Part shown: positions 9,202 through 17,099 of the stretch, piece by piece
How positions within the stretch are numbered: the stretch's first letter is position 1
How the letters are laid out: every line of letters starts with the position of its first letter
Source: Thermoguttaceae bacterium
GTDB lineage: Bacteria; Planctomycetota; Planctomycetia; Pirellulales; Thermoguttaceae
DNA: 32,604 bases
Assembly (NCBI GenBank): GCA_017454585.1
Contig: JAFTCU010000224.1
Location: forward strand, 1 to 32,604
Direction of reading: 5' to 3'
Notes under the pieces: model-generated
The model's database searches: none
Told to the model about the DNA's origin: nothing
Seen by the model: the letters and a program-made list of their open reading frames with translations, nothing else
Made by a program: the position numbers and the translations under genes

Positions 9202-9368
9202 GAGCGTATTTTACCGGTTCCCTGGAATTTAGTTTCGACGCTGAAGCAGAGGAATACAGACAAGTATAACAATCACTGAAAGAGCATTTTATCAAATTTT
9301 GCCCAAAATACAAGAGTTTCAGGAAGAAAAAACTGAAAAAAACCTGAAAAAGTTTGTGGGAAACCCTC

Positions 9369-9396
9369 TTGAAAGAAGTCGAAAGTACGGTATAAT
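9369..9396 (+). promoter_or_regulatory. putative sigma70-type promoter for the 560-residue membrane protein
   Basis: TTGAAA (9369-9374) and a perfect TATAAT (9391-9396) are separated by 16 bases and lie about 45 bases before the ATG at 9441, in the priA-divergent gap. The remainder of that gap (9202-9368) shows nothing else I can support. Confidence 0.55.
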
Positions 9397-9440
9397 AATA
9401 CAAATATCGTTTTGCATAAAACCTTCAGAAAAGCCATACA

Positions 9441-11123
9441 ATGAAACCCGTTCCATTTTTCGAAAGACTGAGACGTTTCTGGAATTCCCGGCCTGCTGTA
9501 CAGCTCCGCCGGGGAATGAGGCGTTTTGTTTCCCTGCATTGGTGGGTAAAACGGTCGTGGAAGGTGAAAGTTCAGCTTCTCATCGGGTTTACGGCTCTTC
9601 TGCTTCTTGTTCTTTCGCTTGCCGCGTGGTACGTGTTTCAGGAGGAATATTCCAGAATCTCGAACAATTACCTCCGGCTCCAGCTTTTTGGCCCTCAGGA
9701 GATTTTCTTCCAGGAACCAGGAAGAGCCAGTGAAGATTCAAAATCCAATCCTGGCCCGTTTTATGTTGAAGTCCGCCGGCCCTACGGGGGTGCGCTGCCG
9801 AACGTTCGGGTCGAAGCTTCATTTCTGACGCAGGACGATGTTCCGTTCTGGTTTCTTTCAGATGTAACGAATCGGGAGGGGCGTTTTCAGCTCGACGTCC
9901 CCGACATGCGGATGCCCGAGAGGGTGAAATTGAAGATTCATGCCGAGGAAGGCAAAAAAAAAGCGGATTTTACTGCCTTCCTGAAAGTGCGGACTCTTCA
10001 GGAAGACGAATCCGGGACGGAGGATGTTTCGGAAGATTCTTTTTTGTTTGAGGATCGGCCGCTTGATTCGATTGCTGCGCCGGAAAGTGAATTAGGGCCG
10101 CAAAGCAGACTTTCGCTGGTGATTCCTCACCGGATCCTCGATAATCCGGAGCTTTCCTTTTCGGTTTTAACTTCTGATGAACCGTTTCATCCGGTTTTCG
10201 TGGGAATTTGGCAGAAAGGCAAACTTTTGGCGTGTCGTCCTACTTTGGCACGTGAAAAATGGCGAAACGTTTCAATTTCTCTTCCTGAAAATGCTTCTGG
10301 AATGTTTTCGGTACTTCTGATCGACGAGGCTGTCTCACCGCCACGGGTGATCCAGCACGAACTGATTTATCGATTGCCGCCGAAAGATTTGGAGCTTGAA
10401 GCCTCCCAGCTGGCTTTTTTGCGTTCCTTCGCGAACAGGTTGAACACCCCAGAATTTCGTGAAGAAAAGCAGGCGCTTGAGTTCCTTCCCCGTGAATTGT
10501 CTGATCCGGTCGAGGGGACTGATTTGGAAAATCCCGCTCTTTTAGCTGCCGCGGACCGTCTGCTTGGCGGGGCGATCGTGATGAAACCGACATCAGGGAC
10601 TGACCTGGAGATTCCGGAACTTAAACCTTTGATCCATCTGTTTGCGAAGTTGGACCAGCTTTCGGTCCAGCTTTTCGATCCACCCCCGGAAATGAATTAC
10701 AACCCGGAAAATATCCGCTCACTTATGGATCGGGCCCTGCAACTGCAGGGGTTTCTTCTTCGGCGAAATTTGGCCTCACCGATGGTTCAGGAACAGTATC
10801 TTCCGAGTCTGCCGGTCGTGTTTGACAGTCAAAGCGTTCAGGAAGAAAACTACAAAATGGCCGTTCAGAAATTCCGTCTTAACGTCAAAAAACGACTCGG
10901 GAGTTTGATCTGCCTGATCCTTTGTTCGGCTCTTTGTCTCGTCGTGATGATGCTCATGATGACGATTTTGGGCCTTCCGACTGACTGGCGGAACTGGTTT
11001 CTGACGGTTTGTGTGGTTTTGCTCGCTCTGGGACTCGCATCGGTCATTGCGTCTCAGTCTGATGTGGATTCCACAGGCGAAAGCGCTCACTACGCGATTT
11101 TCGAAGGCGTACCAGGACCTTAA
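9441..11123 (+). CDS. uncharacterised three-helix membrane protein with extracytoplasmic domains
   Basis: I do not recognise a named family for this 560-residue protein. A basic N-terminus is followed by one membrane helix at about 44-65. A long extracytoplasmic part follows. Residues of about 105-165 (EVRRPYGGALPNVRVEASFL, then a DVTNREGRFQLDVP stretch) look like a beta-sandwich of the carboxypeptidase-regulatory or macroglobulin type, in which a 'gift' phrase is followed by 'further processed' strands. Residues of about 225-325 may be a second beta domain. An alpha-helical part spans about 330-480. Two closely spaced helices (about 488-511 and 517-541) close the protein, leaving a short tail. 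It has its own promoter and is followed after 57 bases by menG. Function unknown; an envelope scaffold is only a guess. Confidence 0.75.
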   Translation: MKPVPFFERLRRFWNSRPAVQLRRGMRRFVSLHWWVKRSWKVKVQLLIGFTALLLLVLSLAAWYVFQEEYSRISNNYLRLQLFGPQEIFFQEPGRASEDSKSNPGPFYVEVRRPYGGALPNVRVEASFLTQDDVPFWFLSDVTNREGRFQLDVPDMRMPERVKLKIHAEEGKKKADFTAFLKVRTLQEDESGTEDVSEDSFLFEDRPLDSIAAPESELGPQSRLSLVIPHRILDNPELSFSVLTSDEPFHPVFVGIWQKGKLLACRPTLAREKWRNVSISLPENASGMFSVLLIDEAVSPPRVIQHELIYRLPPKDLELEASQLAFLRSFANRLNTPEFREEKQALEFLPRELSDPVEGTDLENPALLAAADRLLGGAIVMKPTSGTDLEIPELKPLIHLFAKLDQLSVQLFDPPPEMNYNPENIRSLMDRALQLQGFLLRRNLASPMVQEQYLPSLPVVFDSQSVQEENYKMAVQKFRLNVKKRLGSLICLILCSALCLVVMMLMMTILGLPTDWRNWFLTVCVVLLALGLASVIASQSDVDSTGESAHYAIFEGVPGP

Positions 11124-11130
11124 ATTTCGA

Positions 11131-11168
11131 TTCCCTAACTCCCCGTCCAATTTCGCATTACGCATTCC
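11131..11168. repeat. degenerate heptad remnants before menG
   Basis: The short gap holds TTCCCTAACTCCCC and two heptads, GCATTAC (11155-11161) and GCATTCC (11162-11168). A similar TTCCCTAAC string occurs before the DUF1559 gene (about 13418-13426). These look like degenerate copies of the heptad family seen at 5091 and 26884, but the match is weak. Confidence 0.35.
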
Positions 11169-11180
11169 TGATTAAAAACG

Positions 11181-11894
11181 ATGGTTGATCATTCCGGCAC
11201 ACGCGTCAAGAAAATGTTTGGGCAGATCGCCCCACGATACGATTTTCTGAACCACTTCCTTTCGGGCGGCGTGGACCGTTTTTGGAGGTGGTACGTCGTG
11301 CGGAAAGTGCGTCCAAATCGGGATTTGGACGGGAAAATCCTCGACATTTGCACGGGCACGGGTGACTTGGCGATCGCGTTCTGGAAAAGGTACAAAATTC
11401 CCGTCGTGGGCGGGGATTTTACGCCCGAGATGCTGGAATTTGGCCGGAAAAAACACGAGAAAATGGGGATCTCGCCCGAGCAGATCGAACTGGTGGAAGC
11501 GGACGCGACGGCGATCCCGTACCCGGACGATACTTTCCGGATCGTCTCGGTGGCTTTCGGGCTTCGGAACGTGGAAAACTGGGAAAAGGGACTTTCCGAG
11601 ATGACTCGCGTCTGCGTTCCCGGTGGTCAGGTTGCGGTTCTGGAATTTTCACTTCCGACGTTTCCGCCGTTTCGCTGGCTTTACCTGTTCTACTTCCGAC
11701 ACATTTTACCGAAAATCGGTCAATGGACGGCACGAAATCAGTTCGACGCGTATAATTACCTCCCCGAAAGCGTCGCGGCGTTTCCGCAAGGGAAAGAACT
11801 GGCCGGGATGATGGAATCTGCGGGTCTTTCAGATGTTCGTTTCTGGCCTCTGACGTTCGGGATCGCGACGCTGTACGTCGGAAGGAAAATTTGA
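11181..11894 (+). CDS. ubiE: demethylmenaquinone methyltransferase MenG/UbiE
   Basis: This 237-residue class I SAM-dependent methyltransferase performs the last C-methylation of menaquinone (or ubiquinone) synthesis. The N-terminus has the family pattern (MFGQIAPRYDFLNHFLSGG, then a WR region). SAM motif I is DICTGTGDLAIAF; the post-motif part has ADATAIPYPDDTFRIVSVAFGLRNV, diagnostic for UbiE/MenG. The family signature near FRWLYLFYFRHILPKIG and YLPESVAAFPQG follows. In planctomycetes the quinone is usually menaquinone, so MenG activity is the more likely one. No clear Shine-Dalgarno sequence precedes the ATG; the start fits the family length. The gap upstream has heptad remnants. Confidence 0.94.
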   Translation: MVDHSGTRVKKMFGQIAPRYDFLNHFLSGGVDRFWRWYVVRKVRPNRDLDGKILDICTGTGDLAIAFWKRYKIPVVGGDFTPEMLEFGRKKHEKMGISPEQIELVEADATAIPYPDDTFRIVSVAFGLRNVENWEKGLSEMTRVCVPGGQVAVLEFSLPTFPPFRWLYLFYFRHILPKIGQWTARNQFDAYNYLPESVAAFPQGKELAGMMESAGLSDVRFWPLTFGIATLYVGRKI

Positions 11895-11923
11895 CGAATT
11901 TTGACTTTTTTCAGAAATGTTTC

Positions 11924-11951
11924 CTGACGGAATGAAGTTCCTGCGTATAAT
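11924..11951 (+). promoter_or_regulatory. putative promoter of the PEP-CTERM gene
   Basis: CTGACG (11924-11929), 16 bases, then TATAAT (11946-11951), about 38 bases before the ATG at 11989. The -10 box is perfect, the -35 box is imperfect. Confidence 0.4.
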
Positions 11952-11988
11952 TAATTCATAAACTGTATTAAAGTATGGGAGTTTTGTC

Positions 11989-13383
11989 ATGAATAAATTT
12001 TTGTTTTCCTTTTTGTTGCTTTTCTTTCTGGCAGGTATTTCGCTTCAGGCGGCTGAAATCACATGGACCGGGCAGGGCGCGGATGACTACGTTTCCACGA
12101 AAGAAAACTGGTCGGGTAACACGCCGAGCTTCAGCAAAAACAGCTTCGGCCTGATGCATGAAGCGCAGGACAACAACACGTACATCATCCCGGAAGGCGC
12201 CTCGGCTATCGCGACCGGCATCGACATTAATAACACGCAGATCGTGATCAATGGGAACTTCCTTTCCAGACGGGAACCCTATGGCGGTTTCAGCTTCAAC
12301 GGCTTCTGGATGCGCGGCGGAAACACGATCACATTCGGCGAAAACGCGGCGGTGAGTTTTCAGACCTCGAACGGAGCGGTGGATGCCGTTCAGCTCACGA
12401 TGTGCAGCACGAACAACGTGATCAACAAATACGACTCTTCAACGTTCAGTTTTGCCAACATGTTCATTTCGACGTACGATTGCGGCGGTGGTAATAATAA
12501 CTGGTTCAATCAGTACGCTGGGACCGTGACCGCCGCTCAGGTTAATCTGGGTACCAAAAGCGGGTTCGCAGATTCCCAGGTCAGCTATTACAATTTGTAC
12601 GGCGGAAAAGTTGAAACGGTCGAAACGTGGCTGAATACATACAGACAAAATAATACAGACCATTACGGCCGTGGCGAATTGAACATTTACAGCGGGAATT
12701 ACACGACACAAAAACTGGGCGGCGGAACTTCGATCAATGATTCGAACACTTACCAGTCGGATATTAATGTTCACGTCTCGCCCGATGGTTACGGTACATT
12801 CCAGGTTACGGAAACGAATGCTTACACAGGCAAGATCAATGTACTTCTGGATTCCGCTGTCGGGATTTTCCCGGATGAAATGAAAGACGTATCGTTTGTT
12901 TCCCTCGCTGCGCTGAGCGGGAACGAGTCGATTACCATCAACACTCCTCTGTTCGTGCTCAACGGGACGGCTGTAACGCTCGACACATCGAAAAATCTTG
13001 CATCGGGTCTGTATCATGTGAATGATTCGATCACATTTGACGCCACGAATGCCGGCTATCTGGAAATCGCGCCGAGCGCAGATCCGTATCAAATCGAAAT
13101 GACGATTTCCGGTCTTGAGAGTCAGTCCGACGCCAACGCTTTTACGCAGTGGCTCAACGAGACTACCGACTACGACGCTCAAATGACCTCACCAACCTCA
13201 CTGGTCCTGAGTATCTTCCCGGCCTCGCTGACGGAACAGCTTCTTTTATTGGATTTCAGTCAGTACACCCTGGCGGATGTAATGGCGACGGGGCTGATCT
13301 CCTCGGAATTGCCGGAGCCAGCCGCATGGCTGATGCTTCTGCTTGGCGCAGCGCTTTTGCAGTGTCGCCGACGCGAAAAATGA
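11989..13383 (+). CDS. PEP-CTERM sorting-signal surface protein
   Basis: This 464-residue exported protein starts with a signal peptide (MNKFLFSFLLLFFLAGISLQA, cleavage before about residue 22). The body is low in charge, rich in Asn, Thr, Gly and Ser, and has the look of a beta-helix. It opens with ITWTGQGADDYVSTKENWSG, a phrase common in autotransporter-like repeat proteins. The C-terminus is a PEP-CTERM signal: ELPEPAAW, a hydrophobic helix LMLLLGAALL, then the basic end CRRREK. Such proteins are cut and anchored or released by an exosortase, which must be encoded elsewhere. The ligand or role is unknown. The next gene, DUF1559, lies 56 bases downstream in the same direction and may be cotranscribed. 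Confidence 0.85.
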   Translation: MNKFLFSFLLLFFLAGISLQAAEITWTGQGADDYVSTKENWSGNTPSFSKNSFGLMHEAQDNNTYIIPEGASAIATGIDINNTQIVINGNFLSRREPYGGFSFNGFWMRGGNTITFGENAAVSFQTSNGAVDAVQLTMCSTNNVINKYDSSTFSFANMFISTYDCGGGNNNWFNQYAGTVTAAQVNLGTKSGFADSQVSYYNLYGGKVETVETWLNTYRQNNTDHYGRGELNIYSGNYTTQKLGGGTSINDSNTYQSDINVHVSPDGYGTFQVTETNAYTGKINVLLDSAVGIFPDEMKDVSFVSLAALSGNESITINTPLFVLNGTAVTLDTSKNLASGLYHVNDSITFDATNAGYLEIAPSADPYQIEMTISGLESQSDANAFTQWLNETTDYDAQMTSPTSLVLSIFPASLTEQLLLLDFSQYTLADVMATGLISSELPEPAAWLMLLLGAALLQCRRREK

Positions 13384-13439
13384 ACCCCTTTTTTAATTTG
13401 CCCGTTTAATTCCTGGTTCCCTAACCCGCAGGTAAAAAG

Positions 13440-14393
13440 ATGCGACGTTTGGCCTTTACACTCGTTGAATTATTGGTTGTCATCGCGATCATTGGGATGC
13501 TCGTTGGCCTGCTTCTTCCGGCGGTCCAGCAGGCTCGTGAGGCCGCTCGTCAGATGCAGTGCGGGAACAATCTGAAGCAAATGGGGCTTGCTTCGCTGAA
13601 CCACGAATCGACGACCAAGTCACTGCCAACTGGCGGGTGGACGGCTTTTTGGACCGGTGACCCGGATATGGCGTTCGGTCTGACGCAGCCGGGCGGGTGG
13701 GCGTACTCGCTCCTCCCTTACATGGAACAGCAGGCTCTTTGGGCCTTGGGGCAGGATGGGGTAGAAGAAATCAACGCGACGCAGGAAAATAACGCCTCCA
13801 CCCGTGCGCAGAGCCCCATCAACGTTTTCCTTTGCCCATCACGCCGAACGAATAAATTGTACCCGTACAAGGGCGTGAAGCTCTGTAACATGGCAAGTAC
13901 CTCGGAGGTCGGGAAAAACGACTATGCCGGCAATTCAGCCGATGGAAATTCCTTCCCAAGCGGGATGAGCCAGTCCAGCCCGAATACGAATTCTGGCGGG
14001 AAAAATATTCAGCCTAACACAAACAACAAAGGGGTAATTTTCTCGAAAAGCAATGTCCAGATTGGGGAAATTCGGGATGGGACGAGTAACACGATGCTGG
14101 TTGGTGAAAAGTACGTCCAGCCGGAACATTACGAAACGGGAGGCGCTACAGGTGATGACCTGACACAAGTCCAGGGCGCCGACGACGATTCCCTTCGCAA
14201 TACCGCCTCACTACCGCGCCAGGATCGTTCCCAGTTCAATTCAGGAGGTCTTTTCGGAAGTGTCCACGCGGGGTCGTTCGGGGCGGTCCTATGCGATGGC
14301 TCGGTTCAGAGAATTTCGTACAGCATTGATCAAGAGACGTTCCTCTACTTGGGACGACGCGCGGACGGGCAAGTTTTCACGCTTTCGTTCTGA
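13440..14393 (+). CDS. DUF1559 protein with prepilin-type N-terminus
   Basis: This 317-residue protein belongs to a family hugely expanded in planctomycetes. It starts with a type II secretion/type IV pilin-like cleavage-methylation motif (RRLAFTLVELLVVIAIIGML), then the DUF1559 continuation LLLPAVQQAREAARQMQCGNNLKQMGLA. The middle has a conserved FLCPSRR region. The end carries the H-X9-DG motif, from the His of SVHAGSFGAVLCDGS. The N-terminal helix anchors it to the membrane or a pseudopilus; its biochemical role is not known. It follows the PEP-CTERM gene, and the two may form one surface unit. Its length is typical for the family (about 280-380). Confidence 0.95.
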   Translation: MRRLAFTLVELLVVIAIIGMLVGLLLPAVQQAREAARQMQCGNNLKQMGLASLNHESTTKSLPTGGWTAFWTGDPDMAFGLTQPGGWAYSLLPYMEQQALWALGQDGVEEINATQENNASTRAQSPINVFLCPSRRTNKLYPYKGVKLCNMASTSEVGKNDYAGNSADGNSFPSGMSQSSPNTNSGGKNIQPNTNNKGVIFSKSNVQIGEIRDGTSNTMLVGEKYVQPEHYETGGATGDDLTQVQGADDDSLRNTASLPRQDRSQFNSGGLFGSVHAGSFGAVLCDGSVQRISYSIDQETFLYLGRRADGQVFTLSF

Positions 14394-14428
14394 GTTTTTT
14401 TGAAAGACAAAAATTTTCTTCGCGCCTC

Positions 14429-14457
14429 TTGACAGAATGAAGAAAATGCGGTAAAAT
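14429..14457 (+). promoter_or_regulatory. promoter of murB / ftsQ-like unit
   Basis: A consensus TTGACA (14429-14434), 17-base spacer, then TAAAAT (14452-14457), about 39 bases before the murB ATG at 14496. Confidence 0.65.
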
Positions 14458-14495
14458 AAAAGTGTTTAGAGGGCTTTTTCATTCGGAGTGCGCAC

Positions 14496-15386
14496 ATGAG
14501 TTCGACTTTGCTGACAGAATTTTCGGATTTGATTCAAACGCAGGAACCGCTTGCGATGCATACGTGGTTTCAGGTGGGCGGGAATGCCGAGTATTATGCG
14601 GAGCCACAGTCCTGGGAGACGTTTCAGCGGCTTTTGAAATGTTGCGCCCAGGAGAATATTCCTTTCCGGATTCTTGGTGCGGGGTCGAATGTGCTGGTCA
14701 GGAACGAAGGCGTGAAGGGATTGGTGATCAATCTCAGTGAGGGCCTGCCACAAACGCTCGAAGTGAACGGAACCACGGTTAAAGTCAGCAGTAACGTGCC
14801 GCTGAGCCGATTGGTCACAACTGCTGTCCGGAATGGTCTCGGTGGTCTGGAAGATCTTATTGGGATCCCCGGCACGGTTGGCGCCGCTCTTCATGGAAAC
14901 ATTGGAACGAACAGTACAGATATCGGCCAGTTTCTGAAAACGGCCACTATTGCGGCCCCAGATGGTACGGTTACTCAGGTGGATGCTTCGGAAGTGGTTT
15001 TCGCCTATCGCCAGAGCAGTCTTTCTGACTCGATTATTCTGGGGGCTGAACTTGAACTTCATGAGGAAAATCCAGTTGAACTTTCTCAAAGAATGCAGAA
15101 GTGCTGGATCGTACGCAAAGCCTCGCAGCCGTTAGGACATCAGGGAGCTGGACGCATTTTCCGTAATGTTACGGAGTCGGGCGAAAGTGCCAGTGAGCTG
15201 ATCGAACGTGTCGGAATGTCAAACACGCGCGTCGGCGGCGCAATGGTTTGTGACCGTCATGCGAACTATATCATCGCTCAGCCCGAGTGTACACCTAACG
15301 ATATTCTCCGGCTCATCCGGCTCATTCAGGAACAGGTACACGAACACACGGGCGTAAAACTTGCGCTGGAACTGGAAATCTGGTAA
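14496..15386 (+). CDS. murB: UDP-N-acetylenolpyruvoylglucosamine reductase MurB, Ser-to-Arg at active site
   Basis: MurB reduces UDP-GlcNAc-enolpyruvate to UDP-MurNAc with NADPH and FAD in the cytoplasm, the second committed step of peptidoglycan synthesis. The 296-residue protein has the family's FAD site (TWFQVGGNAEYYAEP, then LGAGSNVLVRNEGVKG), the GIPGTVGAALHGN loop, FAYRQSSL with the substrate Arg172, and a C-terminal Glu at residue 292 in LALELEIW. It lacks the Tyr-loop extension of the E. coli form (type II). The proton-donor position is odd: the family reads AGSxF+NP (Ser, sometimes Cys), but here it is GAGRIFRNV, with Arg220 from codon CGC at 15153-15155. The next gene, FtsQ-like, follows after 42 bases, the same order as in many division and cell wall clusters. 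Family assignment is sure; activity is open. Confidence 0.92.
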   Translation: MSSTLLTEFSDLIQTQEPLAMHTWFQVGGNAEYYAEPQSWETFQRLLKCCAQENIPFRILGAGSNVLVRNEGVKGLVINLSEGLPQTLEVNGTTVKVSSNVPLSRLVTTAVRNGLGGLEDLIGIPGTVGAALHGNIGTNSTDIGQFLKTATIAAPDGTVTQVDASEVVFAYRQSSLSDSIILGAELELHEENPVELSQRMQKCWIVRKASQPLGHQGAGRIFRNVTESGESASELIERVGMSNTRVGGAMVCDRHANYIIAQPECTPNDILRLIRLIQEQVHEHTGVKLALELEIW

Positions 15387-15428
15387 ACTTTTTGGTGAAT
15401 GTGAATTGTGGGACTTTGAACTTCTCTA

Positions 15429-16580
15429 ATGGGAAAAGCCAATTCACTTTTCATGCCTGAAAAGATGATTATAGAGCAGGAAAATACGATCCAGAAACAA
15501 TCCGAAAAATGGGATTCGGACGAGGAAATGAGTTACAGCGAAATCGCGGGTCATTTCCTTGGTGAGCTGGTTCCCGGGCGGGGGCGTTTTGTAACCTGTC
15601 TGGTAATTCTGGCCTTTCTTATGGTTCTTACCCTGATTTTCTGGGGGTCCTTTGGCTGGCATTTTTATGAAAAAGGCCCCATTGGGAACGGACAAAAAAT
15701 GAGCCAGATCACGGTTCAGAAAATTCGTCTCGTTCATCGTTTGGAAGACGGAACGATTTCTTCTGAAGTTCCCTCATGGATCCATGAGAATATTCCTGAG
15801 ACGATTTACAATACGCTCCTTTTGAACCCGAGCGCTCTTTCGATTTACAGTGAGAAACAGATCGAGTATGTGCAAAATGCTCTCAAGGAAGTGTACTGGA
15901 TTCAAAAGGTTGAGAGGATTCGGAAATTCTATCCTGCTTTTCTTGAGATCGAAGTGACATACCGTCGGCCCGCTATGCTGGTTTCAGTTTCGGACGATTC
16001 ACCCGAGGGTACGGATCCCAATGATTCGAAGGTACGTCTCCATTACATTCCGCTTTCTTCAGATTGCCACATTTTGCCGACCGACCCGGATAATTTCCCG
16101 GTCCCGATAGAGGACGTGGCAAATTTCCCAACATTTTGCGGTGAAGCACCCAGCGCTTTTTATGAATCGGAGGAACCCCTTGATGTGACGGCTTTTCCAG
16201 GATGTCAACCCCCGATCAGTTCAAAACCAGGGGCACTCTGGGTCTATGACGAGCAGATTCGGGACGCCGTGAAAATTGTGAATATGCTGGGTGACCGCTG
16301 GAACAAATTTGGCCTCGACTATATTTGCGTAGAAAATAACAAAAACGACGAAGATGACTGGTATTTTGAAAACCAGTTTTGTATTGTGACGAAGAATGGT
16401 TCCCGGATTCACTGGGGGCGCTGCATTGATGAGGCCGCCAGCAAGGAAGATGTGCTGGATACGGACAAAATCGCGCAGTTAGACGAAGTATTTAAGGCCA
16501 ATGGATATTTGGATAAGCCAGAAGAACCTTTTAATATGATGTTCCGTCAGCAGACGAATCAGGAAAAAAAGCAGCGTTAG
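15429..16580 (+). CDS. FtsQ/DivIB-like cell division protein (divergent)
   Basis: This 383-residue bitopic protein has a cytoplasmic N-terminus of about 55 residues, one membrane helix (about 56-78, FVTCLVILAFLMVLTLIFW), and a large periplasmic part. Residues of about 135-188 look like a POTRA domain of FtsQ: a helix of NALKEVYWIQKVERIRKF, then a strand pair LEIEVTYRRPAMLVSV, which matches the FtsQ pattern of 'V.W+..V.V.+..P..L.I.V.E+.P'. A later GSRIHWGR followed by a helix (KIAQLDEVFKANGYL) fits the FtsQ beta domain. Position right after murB supports this. It is longer than usual and has an acidic insertion around 190-260. Met9 or Met13 are other possible starts; no strong ribosome site decides. 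Its stop overlaps the csrA stop by four bases. Confidence 0.65.
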   Translation: MGKANSLFMPEKMIIEQENTIQKQSEKWDSDEEMSYSEIAGHFLGELVPGRGRFVTCLVILAFLMVLTLIFWGSFGWHFYEKGPIGNGQKMSQITVQKIRLVHRLEDGTISSEVPSWIHENIPETIYNTLLLNPSALSIYSEKQIEYVQNALKEVYWIQKVERIRKFYPAFLEIEVTYRRPAMLVSVSDDSPEGTDPNDSKVRLHYIPLSSDCHILPTDPDNFPVPIEDVANFPTFCGEAPSAFYESEEPLDVTAFPGCQPPISSKPGALWVYDEQIRDAVKIVNMLGDRWNKFGLDYICVENNKNDEDDWYFENQFCIVTKNGSRIHWGRCIDEAASKEDVLDTDKIAQLDEVFKANGYLDKPEEPFNMMFRQQTNQEKKQR

Positions 16581-16816
16581 AACGTGACCGGATTTTGCGG
16601 AGAAATTTTTTCAGGAATGTTAATTTCCACTCTGTTGCAGGAATTATCAGCCGGGGCTTCCGTATCGTGAATAACGACTTCCTCGCGAACGACAGACATA
16701 TCGCGTGGAGCCTCGATACCAATGCGTACAATCCCTTGAGAAATACGTACTACCGTCACGGCAATATTATCGCCGATCAGGATACGTTCACCAGTTTTAC
16801 GCGACAAAACTAACAT
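16577..16816 (-). CDS. csrA: carbon storage regulator CsrA
   Basis: CsrA is a small dimeric RNA-binding protein that binds GGA motifs in leader RNAs and blocks or stabilises translation. The 79-residue product has the canonical start MLVLSRKTGERILIGDNI and the strand pattern VTVVRISQGIVRIGIEAPRDMSVVREEV, which contains the conserved RNA-binding Arg. Usual CsrA is about 60 residues; this one has a tail of around 20 (from about 55), not part of the fold. The gene is convergent with the FtsQ-like gene, and the two stop codons share TTAG at 16577-16580. A good promoter lies at 16863-16890. Confidence 0.95.
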   Translation of the reverse strand: MLVLSRKTGERILIGDNIAVTVVRISQGIVRIGIEAPRDMSVVREEVVIHDTEAPADNSCNRVEINIPEKISPQNPVTF

Positions 16817-16862
16817 AATAATTAAAAAATCAAAATAAAAACAGAATTACTCTCTATATTAT

Positions 16863-16890
16863 ATTCTACCACAAATAAAAGTTTTGTCAA
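16863..16890 (-). promoter_or_regulatory. csrA: promoter of csrA
   Basis: Read on the minus strand: TTGACA (16890-16885), 16-base spacer, TAGAAT (16868-16863), about 47 bases before the csrA ATG. Confidence 0.6.
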
Positions 16891-16915
16891 GTAAATATTT
16901 CTAAAAATGGGAAAA

Positions 16916-16934
16916 TTTACCCAAAATGGGTAAA
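16916..16934. promoter_or_regulatory. perfect dyad between the csrA and serine acetyltransferase promoters
   Basis: TTTACCC (16916-16922), AAAAT, GGGTAAA (16928-16934) is a perfect seven-base inverted repeat. It is upstream of both divergent promoters (26 bases from the csrA -35, 60 bases from the other -35), as an operator would be. The AAAATGGG half also occurs as a direct repeat just before it (ending near 16911). It lacks a T-run, so it is not an evident terminator. Confidence 0.4.
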
Positions 16935-16994
16935 ATATTTTCAAATTAGAGAAAATGCCAAACCGGGTTTCTTGTTTTTTTTACGTTGAACTAC

Positions 16995-17022
16995 TTGACA
17001 GATGATTGAATAAGGATAAAAT
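16995..17022 (+). promoter_or_regulatory. promoter of the serine acetyltransferase gene
   Basis: TTGACA (16995-17000), 16-base spacer, TAAAAT (17017-17022); the ATG is at 17100, giving a leader of about 70 bases. Confidence 0.6.
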
Positions 17023-17099
17023 AAAAGACTCAAGTCCAAAACGCAAGCAATGGACCCGGACAGGAAAATTGTAACTTCGAACCCGATTTTAGGTAAACG

